A stretch of 64,000 bases of DNA, taken from the NCBI GenBank assembly GCA_016795505.1, contig JAEUHH010000055.1:62001-126000 (forward strand), in the 5' to 3' direction. Each line of letters opens with the position of its first letter. Position 1 is the first letter of the stretch. This document shows, piece by piece, positions 33,886 through 42,155 of the stretch. The notes below the pieces were generated by a model. It had not been told where the DNA came from and did not search any database. It worked only from the letters and a program-made list of their open reading frames with translations. The stretch comes from Verrucomicrobiales bacterium (GTDB lineage Bacteria; Verrucomicrobiota; Verrucomicrobiia; Verrucomicrobiales; DEV007). Made by a program: the position numbers and the translations under genes.

Positions 33886-34818
33886 CTATCCGACGAAAAT
33901 ATGCTTTCGGTGATAGGCCAAGTAGGTCTCGGCAGGAACTGTCATTGACCGGCGGTCCAAAATCAGTGGCTGCCCATGGCGGCTCTGGAGGTAAAATTCC
34001 GGTGAGCTACCGAGTTCTTTGAAATGAATCGAAGATGCGACCACGATTCGCAATTGCTCATCTACAGTCCACATCCCCTTATCCAGCAACCAGTGACTGT
34101 TGGGAGTAAGGGCGAGGCCATTTTCTGGCACGTTCGGCCCCCCTTTCTTTAGCGGGCGAATGTGAGCTGCCTCCACCAGATGCAATCCTGAGGTTGTAGT
34201 AAACGAATACCCAGTCAGTGCGCACTGGAAATAATATCCCACCACAATAGACCGCCGGAAATTGGCGCATCGGCCCGCATTTAGGCTTTCTTCGTAATCT
34301 GCCGCTCTCTTTTTCAAAGCGGAAACGTCAATTCCATGCGGTAGTGGAATGCCGCAGGCCTCCGATAGGGCGACTTGCTCCAGCGGAGTGAAATAAGTCG
34401 CCACAAGAACTGACTTGGCCTGCTGTCTAAAAGTTGGTGATTGAAGGCACTTCCAAAGTTCGTCATTGATGACGATTAGTTTTGTCGTGTCACGAGAATT
34501 GGAAATTTTCCCGTCGGCAGTCAGTGTGGCGGACCAGACGCGATCTCTTTGAGGTCCCAATGCGTGAAACGGCAATCGCATGTCGCCATGATTTTTACGG
34601 CGAGGTTCGACGATGGGCCAGAAATTCAAAAATCGATAGACCAGTTCTGCGGTAAATTCCAGATTGGGCTCTTCCAAGTGCCGATCACCGATCATCTCGA
34701 TGACCGCCAATAACAAAAGTGGTTTATGGGGAGCTACGCCTTTGCCATCACCGTGGTCTCGATCCACGTTCAAGTTGGCTAAACGAAATAGCCACTGATC
34801 TTCTGTGTCGTCACTCAT
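33886..34818 (-). CDS. HNH endonuclease (McrA/COG3440-like)
   Basis: A 310-residue protein from the ATG at 34818 (MSDDTEDQWLFRLANLNVDR); an upstream TTG would add 12 residues. The N-terminal half (about 150 residues) resembles the specificity part of predicted restriction endonucleases. The C-terminal HNH nuclease shows LHLVEAAHIRPLKKGG, NGLALTPNSHWLLDKG and an upstream Cys in GYYFQCALTGYSF, giving the H-N-H ligand pattern. This group includes modification-dependent enzymes, and some HNH proteins cleave phosphorothioate-modified DNA. It is 66 bp after orf157 and on the same strand as the dnd genes. Its A+T content is clearly higher than that of flanking chromosomal genes, which suggests transfer. 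Confidence 0.88.
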   Translation of the reverse strand: MSDDTEDQWLFRLANLNVDRDHGDGKGVAPHKPLLLLAVIEMIGDRHLEEPNLEFTAELVYRFLNFWPIVEPRRKNHGDMRLPFHALGPQRDRVWSATLTADGKISNSRDTTKLIVINDELWKCLQSPTFRQQAKSVLVATYFTPLEQVALSEACGIPLPHGIDVSALKKRAADYEESLNAGRCANFRRSIVVGYYFQCALTGYSFTTTSGLHLVEAAHIRPLKKGGPNVPENGLALTPNSHWLLDKGMWTVDEQLRIVVASSIHFKELGSSPEFYLQSRHGQPLILDRRSMTVPAETYLAYHRKHIFVG

Positions 34819-34884
34819 TTTCAATTTGGCAAGAGGTTCTAGATTCAATATCAATTGGATACCTGGTGGTTTTCTTGGAAAGAT

Positions 34885-35358
34885 TTAGTTGCCGGATCGA
34901 ATCCGTTCCGTCAATCGCGCCGCATCTTCTTGGTTTTCGCATTCGATAAACTCAATCGGCAATTCCATTGAGTCCGAAAGTAGCCGCAATTGGTCAGTTA
35001 TTTTCAGCGCCGCTATCCTATGAGCTCCGTCGGCTACATCAATGATATTTCCCAAAGGGAGACTAAGGATTCCGAAGCTTGTACCAAGCGCATCAGGAAG
35101 TGGTTCGAACTTCGCCCCCTTCTCGAATAGCACAATCAAAGGAGGCATGATTGGAAGACCTTTTTCGGATGCCCATCTATTTGCCATTCTTTGAACCCGA
35201 CGGGAATTCAACCGAAGCCCGGAATCCAGTGTCGAATGTTGGCCAAGTGAACCCAAATAGGAAAGGATCATCTTCACGCTCCAACTGGCGACAAACTGGG
35301 AACGACCGCCCTTTCGAAGGCGCATTGCCAAAAATTCCAAGGTGGGTTCCTGATTCAC
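34885..35358 (-). CDS. Minimal DGQHR/DndB-like protein in the dndE position
   Basis: A 157-residue protein with a GTG start at 35358 that overlaps the dndD stop codon in GTGA. A longer open frame to 35574 lies inside dndD and is not coding. The sequence RVQRMANRWASEKGLPIMPP, LIVLFEKGAKFEPLP and LGNIIDVADGAHRIAALK follows the core of DndB (RIPEISGYI..., VRFDALP, FIINDGQHRRAAIMEAL). The Q of DGQHR is replaced by A, and the protein ends where DndB continues for about 200 residues. It may be a truncated paralogue or an independent small family. It contains none of the DndE pattern. Coupling to dndD suggests a required stoichiometry. Weak similarity by eye is the only evidence for the link to DndB. 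Confidence 0.75.
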   Translation of the reverse strand: MNQEPTLEFLAMRLRKGGRSQFVASWSVKMILSYLGSLGQHSTLDSGLRLNSRRVQRMANRWASEKGLPIMPPLIVLFEKGAKFEPLPDALGTSFGILSLPLGNIIDVADGAHRIAALKITDQLRLLSDSMELPIEFIECENQEDAARLTERIRSGN

Positions 35359-37286
35359 GCTGCAATGGGGAATTGATTTGAAATGCGAAATCCTTGAGCT
35401 CCGAAAGCGCTGGCCCCGACGATTTCCTCGTCGGTCGAAAGCAGGATTACCTGATGGGAGGCGTAGGGGAAGTAGCGTTCCACGAGGTGCTTGCGGTGGG
35501 ATGAATCGAGGCGCCCGAGGGGCGTATCGATAAGGGTGGGAATGGGCCGTCCCGATGCACGGGCCAAGCCCCACAGCATGGCGGTGGCAAGGAGCTGGCG
35601 CTCTCCGGCGGACAAGCGGTCAAAGGGCAAGGGACGCCCGAACCGGTCGCCCAGCGTCACCGCAAAGGTCTCGGGATCGATCCGAAGATCATGGACGAGG
35701 TCGCTTTTGCGGAGGAGGGCGCGGAACGACTCGAGCATGAGCGCCTCCATCCGGGCGACATGACGCTCCACGACCCGGGTCCGGAATTTGGCGAGCGTCT
35801 CCCGCACCCTGGCGGAATGCTTGAGCATGCGGAGACGGGAGTCTTCCGCCAATTTGGCGTCGAGGTCTCGGTCGCCGAAGGTCTCAATGCGCCTGAGGAT
35901 CTCGTCGCGCTGCTTTCGCAACGCCTCCTGGCGGGCCTTGAGGGTCTCGATCTCCGCCATTTTTTCGGCATGATCGCGGCGGGCCTGATCGAGCAGGTCC
36001 TGGAATCGGGCGATGGAATCCTGTTCGGGCACCCGGCCCAACTCGCCCTCGACCCGGGCGATGGCTTCCTCGGCCCGGCGCACGGCTTCGATGCCTGCGC
36101 GTGCCAGCTCTGCCGCCTCGGGCAGGATCCGGCTGCGCAGGTGGGCGACATGGGAGGCGAGATGATCGTCGGCATCGAGCAGCAGCTCCTCGGCCGCCTC
36201 GGCCCGGCGATCCTCCCGGTCCATCTGAAGCTGCTTGCCGACATGGGTCAGGTCTTTTTTCGCCAGGCCCATATCCTCCAACATGGACAGGATGTGCTCG
36301 TCCCGATCCTCCATTGCATCGACCAGCAGCCGGTTGTGACGAACGCTGGTCTCGTGGCGGGCCTGAGCCTCCACCTCCCCGAGGAGATCATCGATGAGCA
36401 GGAGGGGCAAAGGCCCGGCGGCCAACTCGCGGAGCCGATCCTCCTCCGCTTTGCGGTTGGCGACGAGTCGGGCCAGTTCCGTTTCCAACTCCTTCCGCTT
36501 CACAAACAGGTCTCCCCCTTCCCGACGGAAGCGGTCTTCGCGATCCCGAAGAGTCTTGCCGAGGCTGTTGGCCTCGTTCACGACCCGGCCGATGTCGAGG
36601 GAGCTTTGCTCCCACTGCCGCTCCACCTCGGCCAGCTCGGCCTGGGCGACGGAAAGGGCCCGCGCCGCAGCCGGATCGAGGCCCTCCTGCTTCTTCTTCC
36701 GCTCAAAGACCCGCAAATCGCCTTCCAGTCGGTCCACCAGATCGAGGCCCAGCAGGGACCGGATCGCGGTGCCGAGGATGGCGGCCGCGTTCTCCCCCTC
36801 TGCCAATTCCTTGATCTGCTCGCCGTCGAAGAAGAAGAGATTCGAGATCGACACGGGAAGGTAGGCATCAATGACTTCGTCCCAATGCTCGGTCAGGGTC
36901 TCATCCGGCACACCGTCGCGAAGCACCCGAACGGTTTCCTCAATCCCTTTCACTCCCTGACGCCAGGAGCGCTCCACCTCGAAGTGCCGCGTCTCGCCCT
37001 CGATCATCCGCCGGAAGCGAAGGGTGATGCCGGCCCCATCGCCCGGGTCGGTTCCCCGATGAATGCACTCGGCCAGGTAATCCCGGTACGCCATCCGGCC
37101 GCGGTTGGACACCTTTCCCTTGGATCCGTAGAGAACCAACTGCAGGGCATCGAGCAGGGTGGTTTTTCCGCCCCCATTCATGCCGCCGAACAGGATCACC
37201 GCCTTGTCCGAAGCCGGCGTCAGGATGGCCTCTTGCAAGCCGCCGTAGGCGCCGAAGTTTTCCAGTCGGATCGAATCCAGAATCAT
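35355..37286 (-). CDS. dndD: DNA phosphorothioation protein DndD (SMC-like ATPase)
   Basis: A 643-residue ATPase. The N-terminus MILDSIRLENFGAYGGLQEA and Walker A FGGMNGGGKTTLLDALQ near residue 33 are typical of DndD/Rad50-like enzymes. A long charged coiled coil follows (about 190-480). The C-terminal half-domain carries the signature FDRLSAGERQLLATAMLWGL and Walker B IPTLIDTPLGRLDSSH. DndD hydrolyses ATP and is thought to nick or open DNA for sulfur insertion together with DndC and DndE. It overlaps dndC by 4 bp (ATGA) and orf157 by 4 bp (GTGA). Confidence 0.95.
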   Translation of the reverse strand: MILDSIRLENFGAYGGLQEAILTPASDKAVILFGGMNGGGKTTLLDALQLVLYGSKGKVSNRGRMAYRDYLAECIHRGTDPGDGAGITLRFRRMIEGETRHFEVERSWRQGVKGIEETVRVLRDGVPDETLTEHWDEVIDAYLPVSISNLFFFDGEQIKELAEGENAAAILGTAIRSLLGLDLVDRLEGDLRVFERKKKQEGLDPAAARALSVAQAELAEVERQWEQSSLDIGRVVNEANSLGKTLRDREDRFRREGGDLFVKRKELETELARLVANRKAEEDRLRELAAGPLPLLLIDDLLGEVEAQARHETSVRHNRLLVDAMEDRDEHILSMLEDMGLAKKDLTHVGKQLQMDREDRRAEAAEELLLDADDHLASHVAHLRSRILPEAAELARAGIEAVRRAEEAIARVEGELGRVPEQDSIARFQDLLDQARRDHAEKMAEIETLKARQEALRKQRDEILRRIETFGDRDLDAKLAEDSRLRMLKHSARVRETLAKFRTRVVERHVARMEALMLESFRALLRKSDLVHDLRIDPETFAVTLGDRFGRPLPFDRLSAGERQLLATAMLWGLARASGRPIPTLIDTPLGRLDSSHRKHLVERYFPYASHQVILLSTDEEIVGASAFGAQGFRISNQFPIAA

Positions 37287-38893
37287 ATCTTTTCCTCCCC
37301 GTAGGTGGTCTCATCATCTTCGGCTACGCGAAGGCCGGAATAGGCGGCATTATCTTTGAGGCGGCGCTTTTCATCTACCAAGCGGTTCGCGCGACCGATC
37401 GCATCTTCTTCGTTATCGTAGAAATGTTTTGAAAACGTCTTCTCGAGCTGATCGAAAAGGCCTGCTCGCTTGGCCGTATTCCGCTGTTGCCGGGTCTTAC
37501 TGAGAAGTTCTCGTGCCAATTCGTAATGGAGGCGGTCATCACCACAAATCGCCTTAAGCTCCTGCATTTCGGACGCTCCAAGTACCAGGTCGTCGTCGAG
37601 GGCTTCGCCCTCATAGGGCTCTCCCGTTGCCTCTTCGAAGATTTTCGGAAGCAGATCTTCCATCTCGTGTTTGTCGACGATCCAAATTCGCCGGATCTCT
37701 CGAAGCTCTTCCGGCGTGATCAATTCAATCTTCCGGACATCGGGAGGGCCGTGTTTGCGAATGTGGGTCTGGGCGCTTAGGAGCTTGCGAAGCCATTCTT
37801 CCCGAGACTGTTGAGTATATGGCCCTGGAATCGGACGCCCCCCAGCCATGACGTTAACGGCACCAGTCATCCTCCTAAAATCCCTCAAATGCCGATCCGT
37901 GTTTTCGGGATCGCCGTTTGGATCACTGCTTCTAAAATCGAGAGAGTTGCGCAGATCCAAGAGGGGCATCATCCACTCTTTCTCTTCGTCGTTCTGAATC
38001 ATGGCCGTCATTGATTTGTCCTGCTCAACCAGCGTACAGACCCAGCACCCGAACCGGGAGTCCCCACAGGAAGGTGTGGACGAGTCAACCACAAGGGGGC
38101 ATTCCCCATCGGCAGATGCGCCGGCGTACATTCCCAGGAGATCACGATTGTTGTATCCCCAGGGATTTTTCACCTGCATGAGGAACATCCACACGTCGTC
38201 GTTGGTCCAATCCTCTACAGGTGTATAGACTAGAGAACCCGGAAGACTCGAATTGGGGCTCAGCCGATCCCGCAGTCGACCCTTTTCGTGCTTTTTCATG
38301 TTTGCCGCACGCCGAACGCTCTCGGCCTTCCGAGTACCCAACACGAGTATGGCCTCACCACTGGTTTTTACGATACCGTTGATGAAGGTATTCGACGGCC
38401 GGATCTTCAAACGCTCGGTACACCAGCGGAATTTATGACGCGGAGCTGGGTAACCCCTTCCAATCAGATTCACCCAAAACGTGTTCGAGATCTCAGGAGT
38501 AAGCCGGTGTGGTCTGATCGGAAGGTTTTGATTTTTCGCCATCCCCTTCATCACCTCCAGAGACTGGCTGACCCAAGACGCCACCACTGGATTCTCGACA
38601 AGGGTATCGGTCGAAATCACATGCACCGTCTTCCGCCGCTCCTCCTCCGGCAATCCTTCGATCGCGGACCAGACCAGTTGCAGCACGGCGGTGGAATCCT
38701 TGCCGCCGGAGTAGCCGATGATCCAGGGGACATCGTCAGCCGTGTAAAGCTCGCGGATCTCATCATGGAGCGCCTCGACGGTGGCCTGAAAGCCGAGCGC
38801 ATCAAAGGCGGAAACGCGACGTTTCAGTTCGGGCTCCGTCATGTCGAGCGGCAGGACCGGTTGATCGGCGTTCTTACTTCGTTTCGTTGACAT
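37283..38893 (-). CDS. dndC: DNA phosphorothioation protein DndC (sulfurtransferase)
   Basis: A 536-residue protein of the PAPS reductase-like family. It has PP-loop GYSGGKDSTAVLQLVW near residue 63, RHKFRWCTERLKIRP near 145, and a later Cys cluster (GECPLVVDSSTPSCGDSRFG followed by CWVCTLVEQDKSM) that should hold the 4Fe-4S cluster. DndC uses ATP to activate DNA backbone phosphate and transfers sulfur supplied by DndA. It is 15 bp downstream of a kinase-like gene that is not part of the standard dnd operon and overlaps dndD. Confidence 0.96.
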   Translation of the reverse strand: MSTKRSKNADQPVLPLDMTEPELKRRVSAFDALGFQATVEALHDEIRELYTADDVPWIIGYSGGKDSTAVLQLVWSAIEGLPEEERRKTVHVISTDTLVENPVVASWVSQSLEVMKGMAKNQNLPIRPHRLTPEISNTFWVNLIGRGYPAPRHKFRWCTERLKIRPSNTFINGIVKTSGEAILVLGTRKAESVRRAANMKKHEKGRLRDRLSPNSSLPGSLVYTPVEDWTNDDVWMFLMQVKNPWGYNNRDLLGMYAGASADGECPLVVDSSTPSCGDSRFGCWVCTLVEQDKSMTAMIQNDEEKEWMMPLLDLRNSLDFRSSDPNGDPENTDRHLRDFRRMTGAVNVMAGGRPIPGPYTQQSREEWLRKLLSAQTHIRKHGPPDVRKIELITPEELREIRRIWIVDKHEMEDLLPKIFEEATGEPYEGEALDDDLVLGASEMQELKAICGDDRLHYELARELLSKTRQQRNTAKRAGLFDQLEKTFSKHFYDNEEDAIGRANRLVDEKRRLKDNAAYSGLRVAEDDETTYGEEKI

Positions 38894-38908
38894 GGGAAAT
38901 GGCAGGAT

Positions 38909-39625
38909 TCAATTCGAGGAGAAGACCTCTGCGAGAAGGAGGTCGATGGGGAGAATGCCATCGGGCGTCGCGATGAAATTGTCTGGTTTTGCATCCAGAA
39001 TAACAAGCGACTGATCCGTGCTACGCCAGCCGTAGAAGGCGTTCAGAAGTCGTTCGAATCCCATTCCACGGAGGAATTCATCGACAGCCGCCTCCGAGGG
39101 GTATTGCTGCTTGTTGTCGGCTGCCTCCAGCCAGGGCTGGGAAATGACAAACGCAAATCCGCCGGTCGGCTGCCCAAGAATGAAGGGCCCCCCTGTGACC
39201 ACCATTCCGCCTTCGAGTTGGATCTCGTCGCCGAAGATCAGATTCTGGAGATGAAGGCGATGAAGGTATTCGCCGGCGTTCGCGGGACGCGGAACCCATT
39301 TGGAACCGTCTGGAGCCGGAACAAAACCAAACGAGCCCGGCAAGGTTCGTTTCACCGCCCGGTAGTCGCTCTCGCGAAACCGGACTTGGTGTTCCAGGGT
39401 GTGATCTGCCACCAAATGCAATGATTCCCACGCGGAAGGAGGAATCAGGCACCCTTCTTCTTCAGCCCATTGTCGGAGGAATGCTTGTTCCTCCAGACCT
39501 GAACCTCCTGAATTTGGTCGAGAATTTTGCTCAAGGGCGCGCGCGGCCTCTTCGCCAAGGCCTTGCGGGCCGCGATAACATCGGGGTGAGGGAAGGTCTG
39601 GGTTTTGTCCGGGTTCAACTCGCAT
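38909..39625 (-). CDS. Polyvalent-protein kinase-like protein inside the dnd operon
   Basis: A 238-residue protein from the ATG at 39625; a TTG further upstream is possible. Motifs QVRFRESDYRAVKRT near residue 80 (possible nucleotide-binding Lys) and VILDAKPDNFIATPDGILPI near 210 (D-x-K-P-x-N catalytic-loop pattern followed by a D in PIDL) match the putative Ser/Thr/Tyr kinases first described in phage polyvalent proteins (Kinase-PolyVal). IGQPTGGFAF and FVISQPWLEA look like the hinge. It lies between dinD (57 bp) and dndC (15 bp). Whether it is a true kinase and what it modifies are unknown. Confidence 0.72.
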   Translation of the reverse strand: MRVEPGQNPDLPSPRCYRGPQGLGEEAARALEQNSRPNSGGSGLEEQAFLRQWAEEEGCLIPPSAWESLHLVADHTLEHQVRFRESDYRAVKRTLPGSFGFVPAPDGSKWVPRPANAGEYLHRLHLQNLIFGDEIQLEGGMVVTGGPFILGQPTGGFAFVISQPWLEAADNKQQYPSEAAVDEFLRGMGFERLLNAFYGWRSTDQSLVILDAKPDNFIATPDGILPIDLLLAEVFSSN

Positions 39626-39682
39626 CAGGTTCGCAGTTTTGAGATGAAGTGTCAACAAGGGGTTCGGGGCAGGATACGGATC

Positions 39683-40537
39683 TCAGGGTTTCGGCAAACG
39701 TCCGGACTTCGATTCAATCCGCTTTTCCTCCGTCTTGACTCTTCGCTCGAGCTTTTTGATGTCTTCCTCTACCGGCAGATCTTCGGGCCGGATTCCACGC
39801 TGCCCGAGCATGTCCCGGACGCTCTGATTGTTCTGCACGTGTTCCCGCGTAATCGCCGTCTCTCCGTGCAGGTCGGCCTGGACGACATTGTGATTCGTCA
39901 TCTCTGTGGCAAGGTTTTTCGCGGCGATGGTGAGCGTGGGCAGGAAGTCGGCCAAGGGACGGGTTGTAGTGATCCCGAACTTCTCCTTCATCGCCTTGGT
40001 CGCGCAGCCGCCAAAAAGCGCGGCGTCTCCTTTGGACCGAATCCTGCCAAAACCTTCATCATCGACACCGCGTTCGTAGAGGTTGTCGGACAGCGCTTTC
40101 TCGGAAGCGCGGAGTTTCTCCCGCGCCTCAAGCCGTCCCTTCAGGAGGATGCGCTCCTCAATCAATTCCTGTCGACGGGTCTGGACCGCAAAATAGCTCT
40201 GGGCGAAAGCAATCGGCGGCTTCCGGGGATCGCCGTTCTGGGCGATGAGGTAACAAGCGTAGCGGGTGAGCATGAAATCATCGACTTCCCGGGCAGCTCC
40301 ACTCCCGAGAGCAACCATTTTCGTGACGCCACGAAAATGGTGTTCAGAATCATAACCCGTTGTTTCGCAGGAAGTAATTGCCCTTTGAACCGCGCCCAGA
40401 AAGTTTTCCCAACGGGCGTATCCGAGCGGTTCCTGGAGGTCGCGGGCAAACCAGAACTCCACCTCTGGCGCATCCGGATGAACGCGGGCGATCTCGTCGA
40501 ATTGGATTTGGAGCGTTTGGATCAGTTCAGATTCCAT
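39683..40537 (-). CDS. dinD: DNA damage-inducible protein D-like (DinD)
   Basis: A 284-residue protein close in length and plan to DinD of E. coli. It has a BRO-like N-terminal part (VEFWFARDLQEPLGYARWEN), a conserved core (SGAAREVDDFMLTRYACYLI, AQNGDPRKPPIAFAQSYFAV) and a C-terminal charged helix (DIKKLERRVKTEEKRIESKS). E. coli DinD is an SOS gene product that blocks RecA-mediated strand exchange. dinD-like genes are known within or near some dnd islands, here between dndB (28 bp) and the kinase-like gene. No LexA box could be recognised in the short gap, so expression probably follows the operon. Confidence 0.9.
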   Translation of the reverse strand: MESELIQTLQIQFDEIARVHPDAPEVEFWFARDLQEPLGYARWENFLGAVQRAITSCETTGYDSEHHFRGVTKMVALGSGAAREVDDFMLTRYACYLIAQNGDPRKPPIAFAQSYFAVQTRRQELIEERILLKGRLEAREKLRASEKALSDNLYERGVDDEGFGRIRSKGDAALFGGCATKAMKEKFGITTTRPLADFLPTLTIAAKNLATEMTNHNVVQADLHGETAITREHVQNNQSVRDMLGQRGIRPEDLPVEEDIKKLERRVKTEEKRIESKSGRLPKP

Positions 40538-40565
40538 GATCAGAATGGATGCGGGGTTATAGCCC

Positions 40566-41651
40566 CTATTTTTTCAGGTGCGCCTTCTCGACACGGGCCT
40601 CGTCCTCTTCCAAGGCAAGGCCGAACGCCTTTTTCACCACGTTGGTCGTGAGGATCACATTGGTCGTCACCTTGGAGACCTTGCCCCCGATGAGCGCCCG
40701 CCCCTCCCACACCGTGGCGTTGGAGCGCGACCAGTCGATGGTTTCCAGCGCCGCGATTTTTTTCCGCCAGTCCTTTGGGTGCTTCGTCAGCAGGCCATTG
40801 CCCGCCTTTCCGATCGCCTGGATGGCAATCCCATGGGAGTGGATGAAGCCCTCCCGCACCTCGCTGGCCGGTAGCCGGCCCTCCCGCACCTGGCCCCAGG
40901 CGGGAAAATGCTCAGCGACGGCCTCCCAGAAATCCCGGGCCAGAGAAGCATCCGCAACGAGATCTCCGGTCGCAAGCCCCTGCACCAAGTCGGCGCAGGC
41001 ATTGTAAAAAGCGGACAGGGTGAACAACTTGCGCGAGCGCTTCGCGAGGGATGATTTCTCCATGTCCACGATGTCGCGGAAGACCTCGGATTTCATGATG
41101 ACCAGCTTGGCCAGCTTCGCCTTTTCATTGCGATGATCGTAGAGCAGGCCCAGGGATCGGCTCGGGCGGATGGCGTGGCGGTTCAGGTCGGCGAACATCT
41201 GCTGGCACCGCTCCAACCCGATATCGAGGAAGAAGACCACGGCGATGGTCTCGTGCGCCAGCTCGGGTCGCTGATCCAGGGCCTCCATGATGGCGGCGCG
41301 GCGGTGTTGGCCGTCATTGATGATGAACTTCGCCTCCATCGGTACCCGGAGCAGGCCGAGCCGGTCCTGTCCGGGCAGCGCATCGAAGCGGACCGCGGAA
41401 TCGATCGAGACGGTGAGGGCTGAAAAGACGTAGTCGTCCGGGTTGTCGATGATGTAGCCCGAGATCTCGGGGATTCGGGCCTTGTTCAAGGTGCGCTGGG
41501 CCCGCAACTCCGGGGGCAGCTCGTCCTCATCAAAAATCGAAATCTGACGCAGCATGCGGAGGGTCCACATGGCGACGTAGTATTCGCGGCGCGCCTGTAG
41601 ACCGCGGATGACGGGAAAGGTGAGGACGGGCTCTGTATCCATGGTGTTCAT
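40566..41651 (-). CDS. dndB: DNA phosphorothioation regulator DndB
   Basis: A 361-residue DGQHR-domain protein. Key stretch FIINDGQHRRAAIMEALDQR near residue 115, followed by FLDIGLERCQQMFADLNRHA. In Dnd systems DndB represses the modification genes and affects modification level and position. The ATG at 41651 is chosen because it overlaps the stop codon of orf148 (ATGA). Five more codons are possible upstream. It is divergent from dndA with orf148 between them. Confidence 0.95.
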   Translation of the reverse strand: MNTMDTEPVLTFPVIRGLQARREYYVAMWTLRMLRQISIFDEDELPPELRAQRTLNKARIPEISGYIIDNPDDYVFSALTVSIDSAVRFDALPGQDRLGLLRVPMEAKFIINDGQHRRAAIMEALDQRPELAHETIAVVFFLDIGLERCQQMFADLNRHAIRPSRSLGLLYDHRNEKAKLAKLVIMKSEVFRDIVDMEKSSLAKRSRKLFTLSAFYNACADLVQGLATGDLVADASLARDFWEAVAEHFPAWGQVREGRLPASEVREGFIHSHGIAIQAIGKAGNGLLTKHPKDWRKKIAALETIDWSRSNATVWEGRALIGGKVSKVTTNVILTTNVVKKAFGLALEEDEARVEKAHLKK

Positions 41652-42094
41652 CGGGCGGAGAGGCATTCAAACTCGGCCCGCGCCGCGGACTCCTCGGCCT
41701 GCGCCTGCCGACAGGCAAGTTCGGCGGCGACCAGCGTCCGTGCGTCGGCGTCGGATAGCTGCGCCTCCCGAAGATTTTGCTCGGCCACCATGAGGCGGAA
41801 GTGAGCCCGTCGGACCCGGAAATTGGCCTGGAAGAATTCCGCATCGGCCGTGTAGATCGCCAAGGCCTCTCGGGCTCCAGCTCGGAACTGTCGAGCCGTC
41901 TGCCAGTCCAAGGTGCTGTGGAAGACGTCCTGGCGCATAATGTCCTCCAAAATGGGCAGAATTTCGACGGGCGCGCCGGTCGCCCGTGCGATGTCTTCCG
42001 CATAGCCGCTGAGAGGGACGTTTTCCATTTGCATGCCGTAGGGTTTGGCGTTGACTGCTTTCGATTCGGCATAATCAACTCTCGTGTATTTCAT
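41648..42094 (-). CDS. Hypothetical protein at the head of the dnd operon
   Basis: A 148-residue, largely helical protein. The C-terminal part is Ala/Glu-rich and coiled-coil-like (VAEQNLREAQLSDADARTLV, ELACRQAQAEESAARAEFEC). The N-terminal part contains GAPVEILPILEDIMRQDVF. I do not recognise the family. It is translationally coupled to dndB by a 4-bp overlap and is the first gene of the minus-strand operon, 61 bp from the divergent dndA start. A role in the phosphorothioation system is inferred from position only. Confidence 0.75.
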   Translation of the reverse strand: MKYTRVDYAESKAVNAKPYGMQMENVPLSGYAEDIARATGAPVEILPILEDIMRQDVFHSTLDWQTARQFRAGAREALAIYTADAEFFQANFRVRRAHFRLMVAEQNLREAQLSDADARTLVAAELACRQAQAEESAARAEFECLSAR

Positions 42095-42155
42095 GTCAAG
42101 ACCGTTTGTTTGTCAAAATTACTATTTATTAAAACATACTTGATTCGAATTTTCC

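Noticed and set aside
34885-35358. Annotation of orf157 as DndE
   Set aside because: It lacks the short DndE pattern and is longer than DndE. The DGAHR core points to a DndB-like origin.
38909-40537. Prophage remnant inside the dnd operon because of DinD/BRO-like and polyvalent kinase genes
   Set aside because: No integrase, capsid, tail or attachment site is seen, and the genes are spaced as part of one operon.
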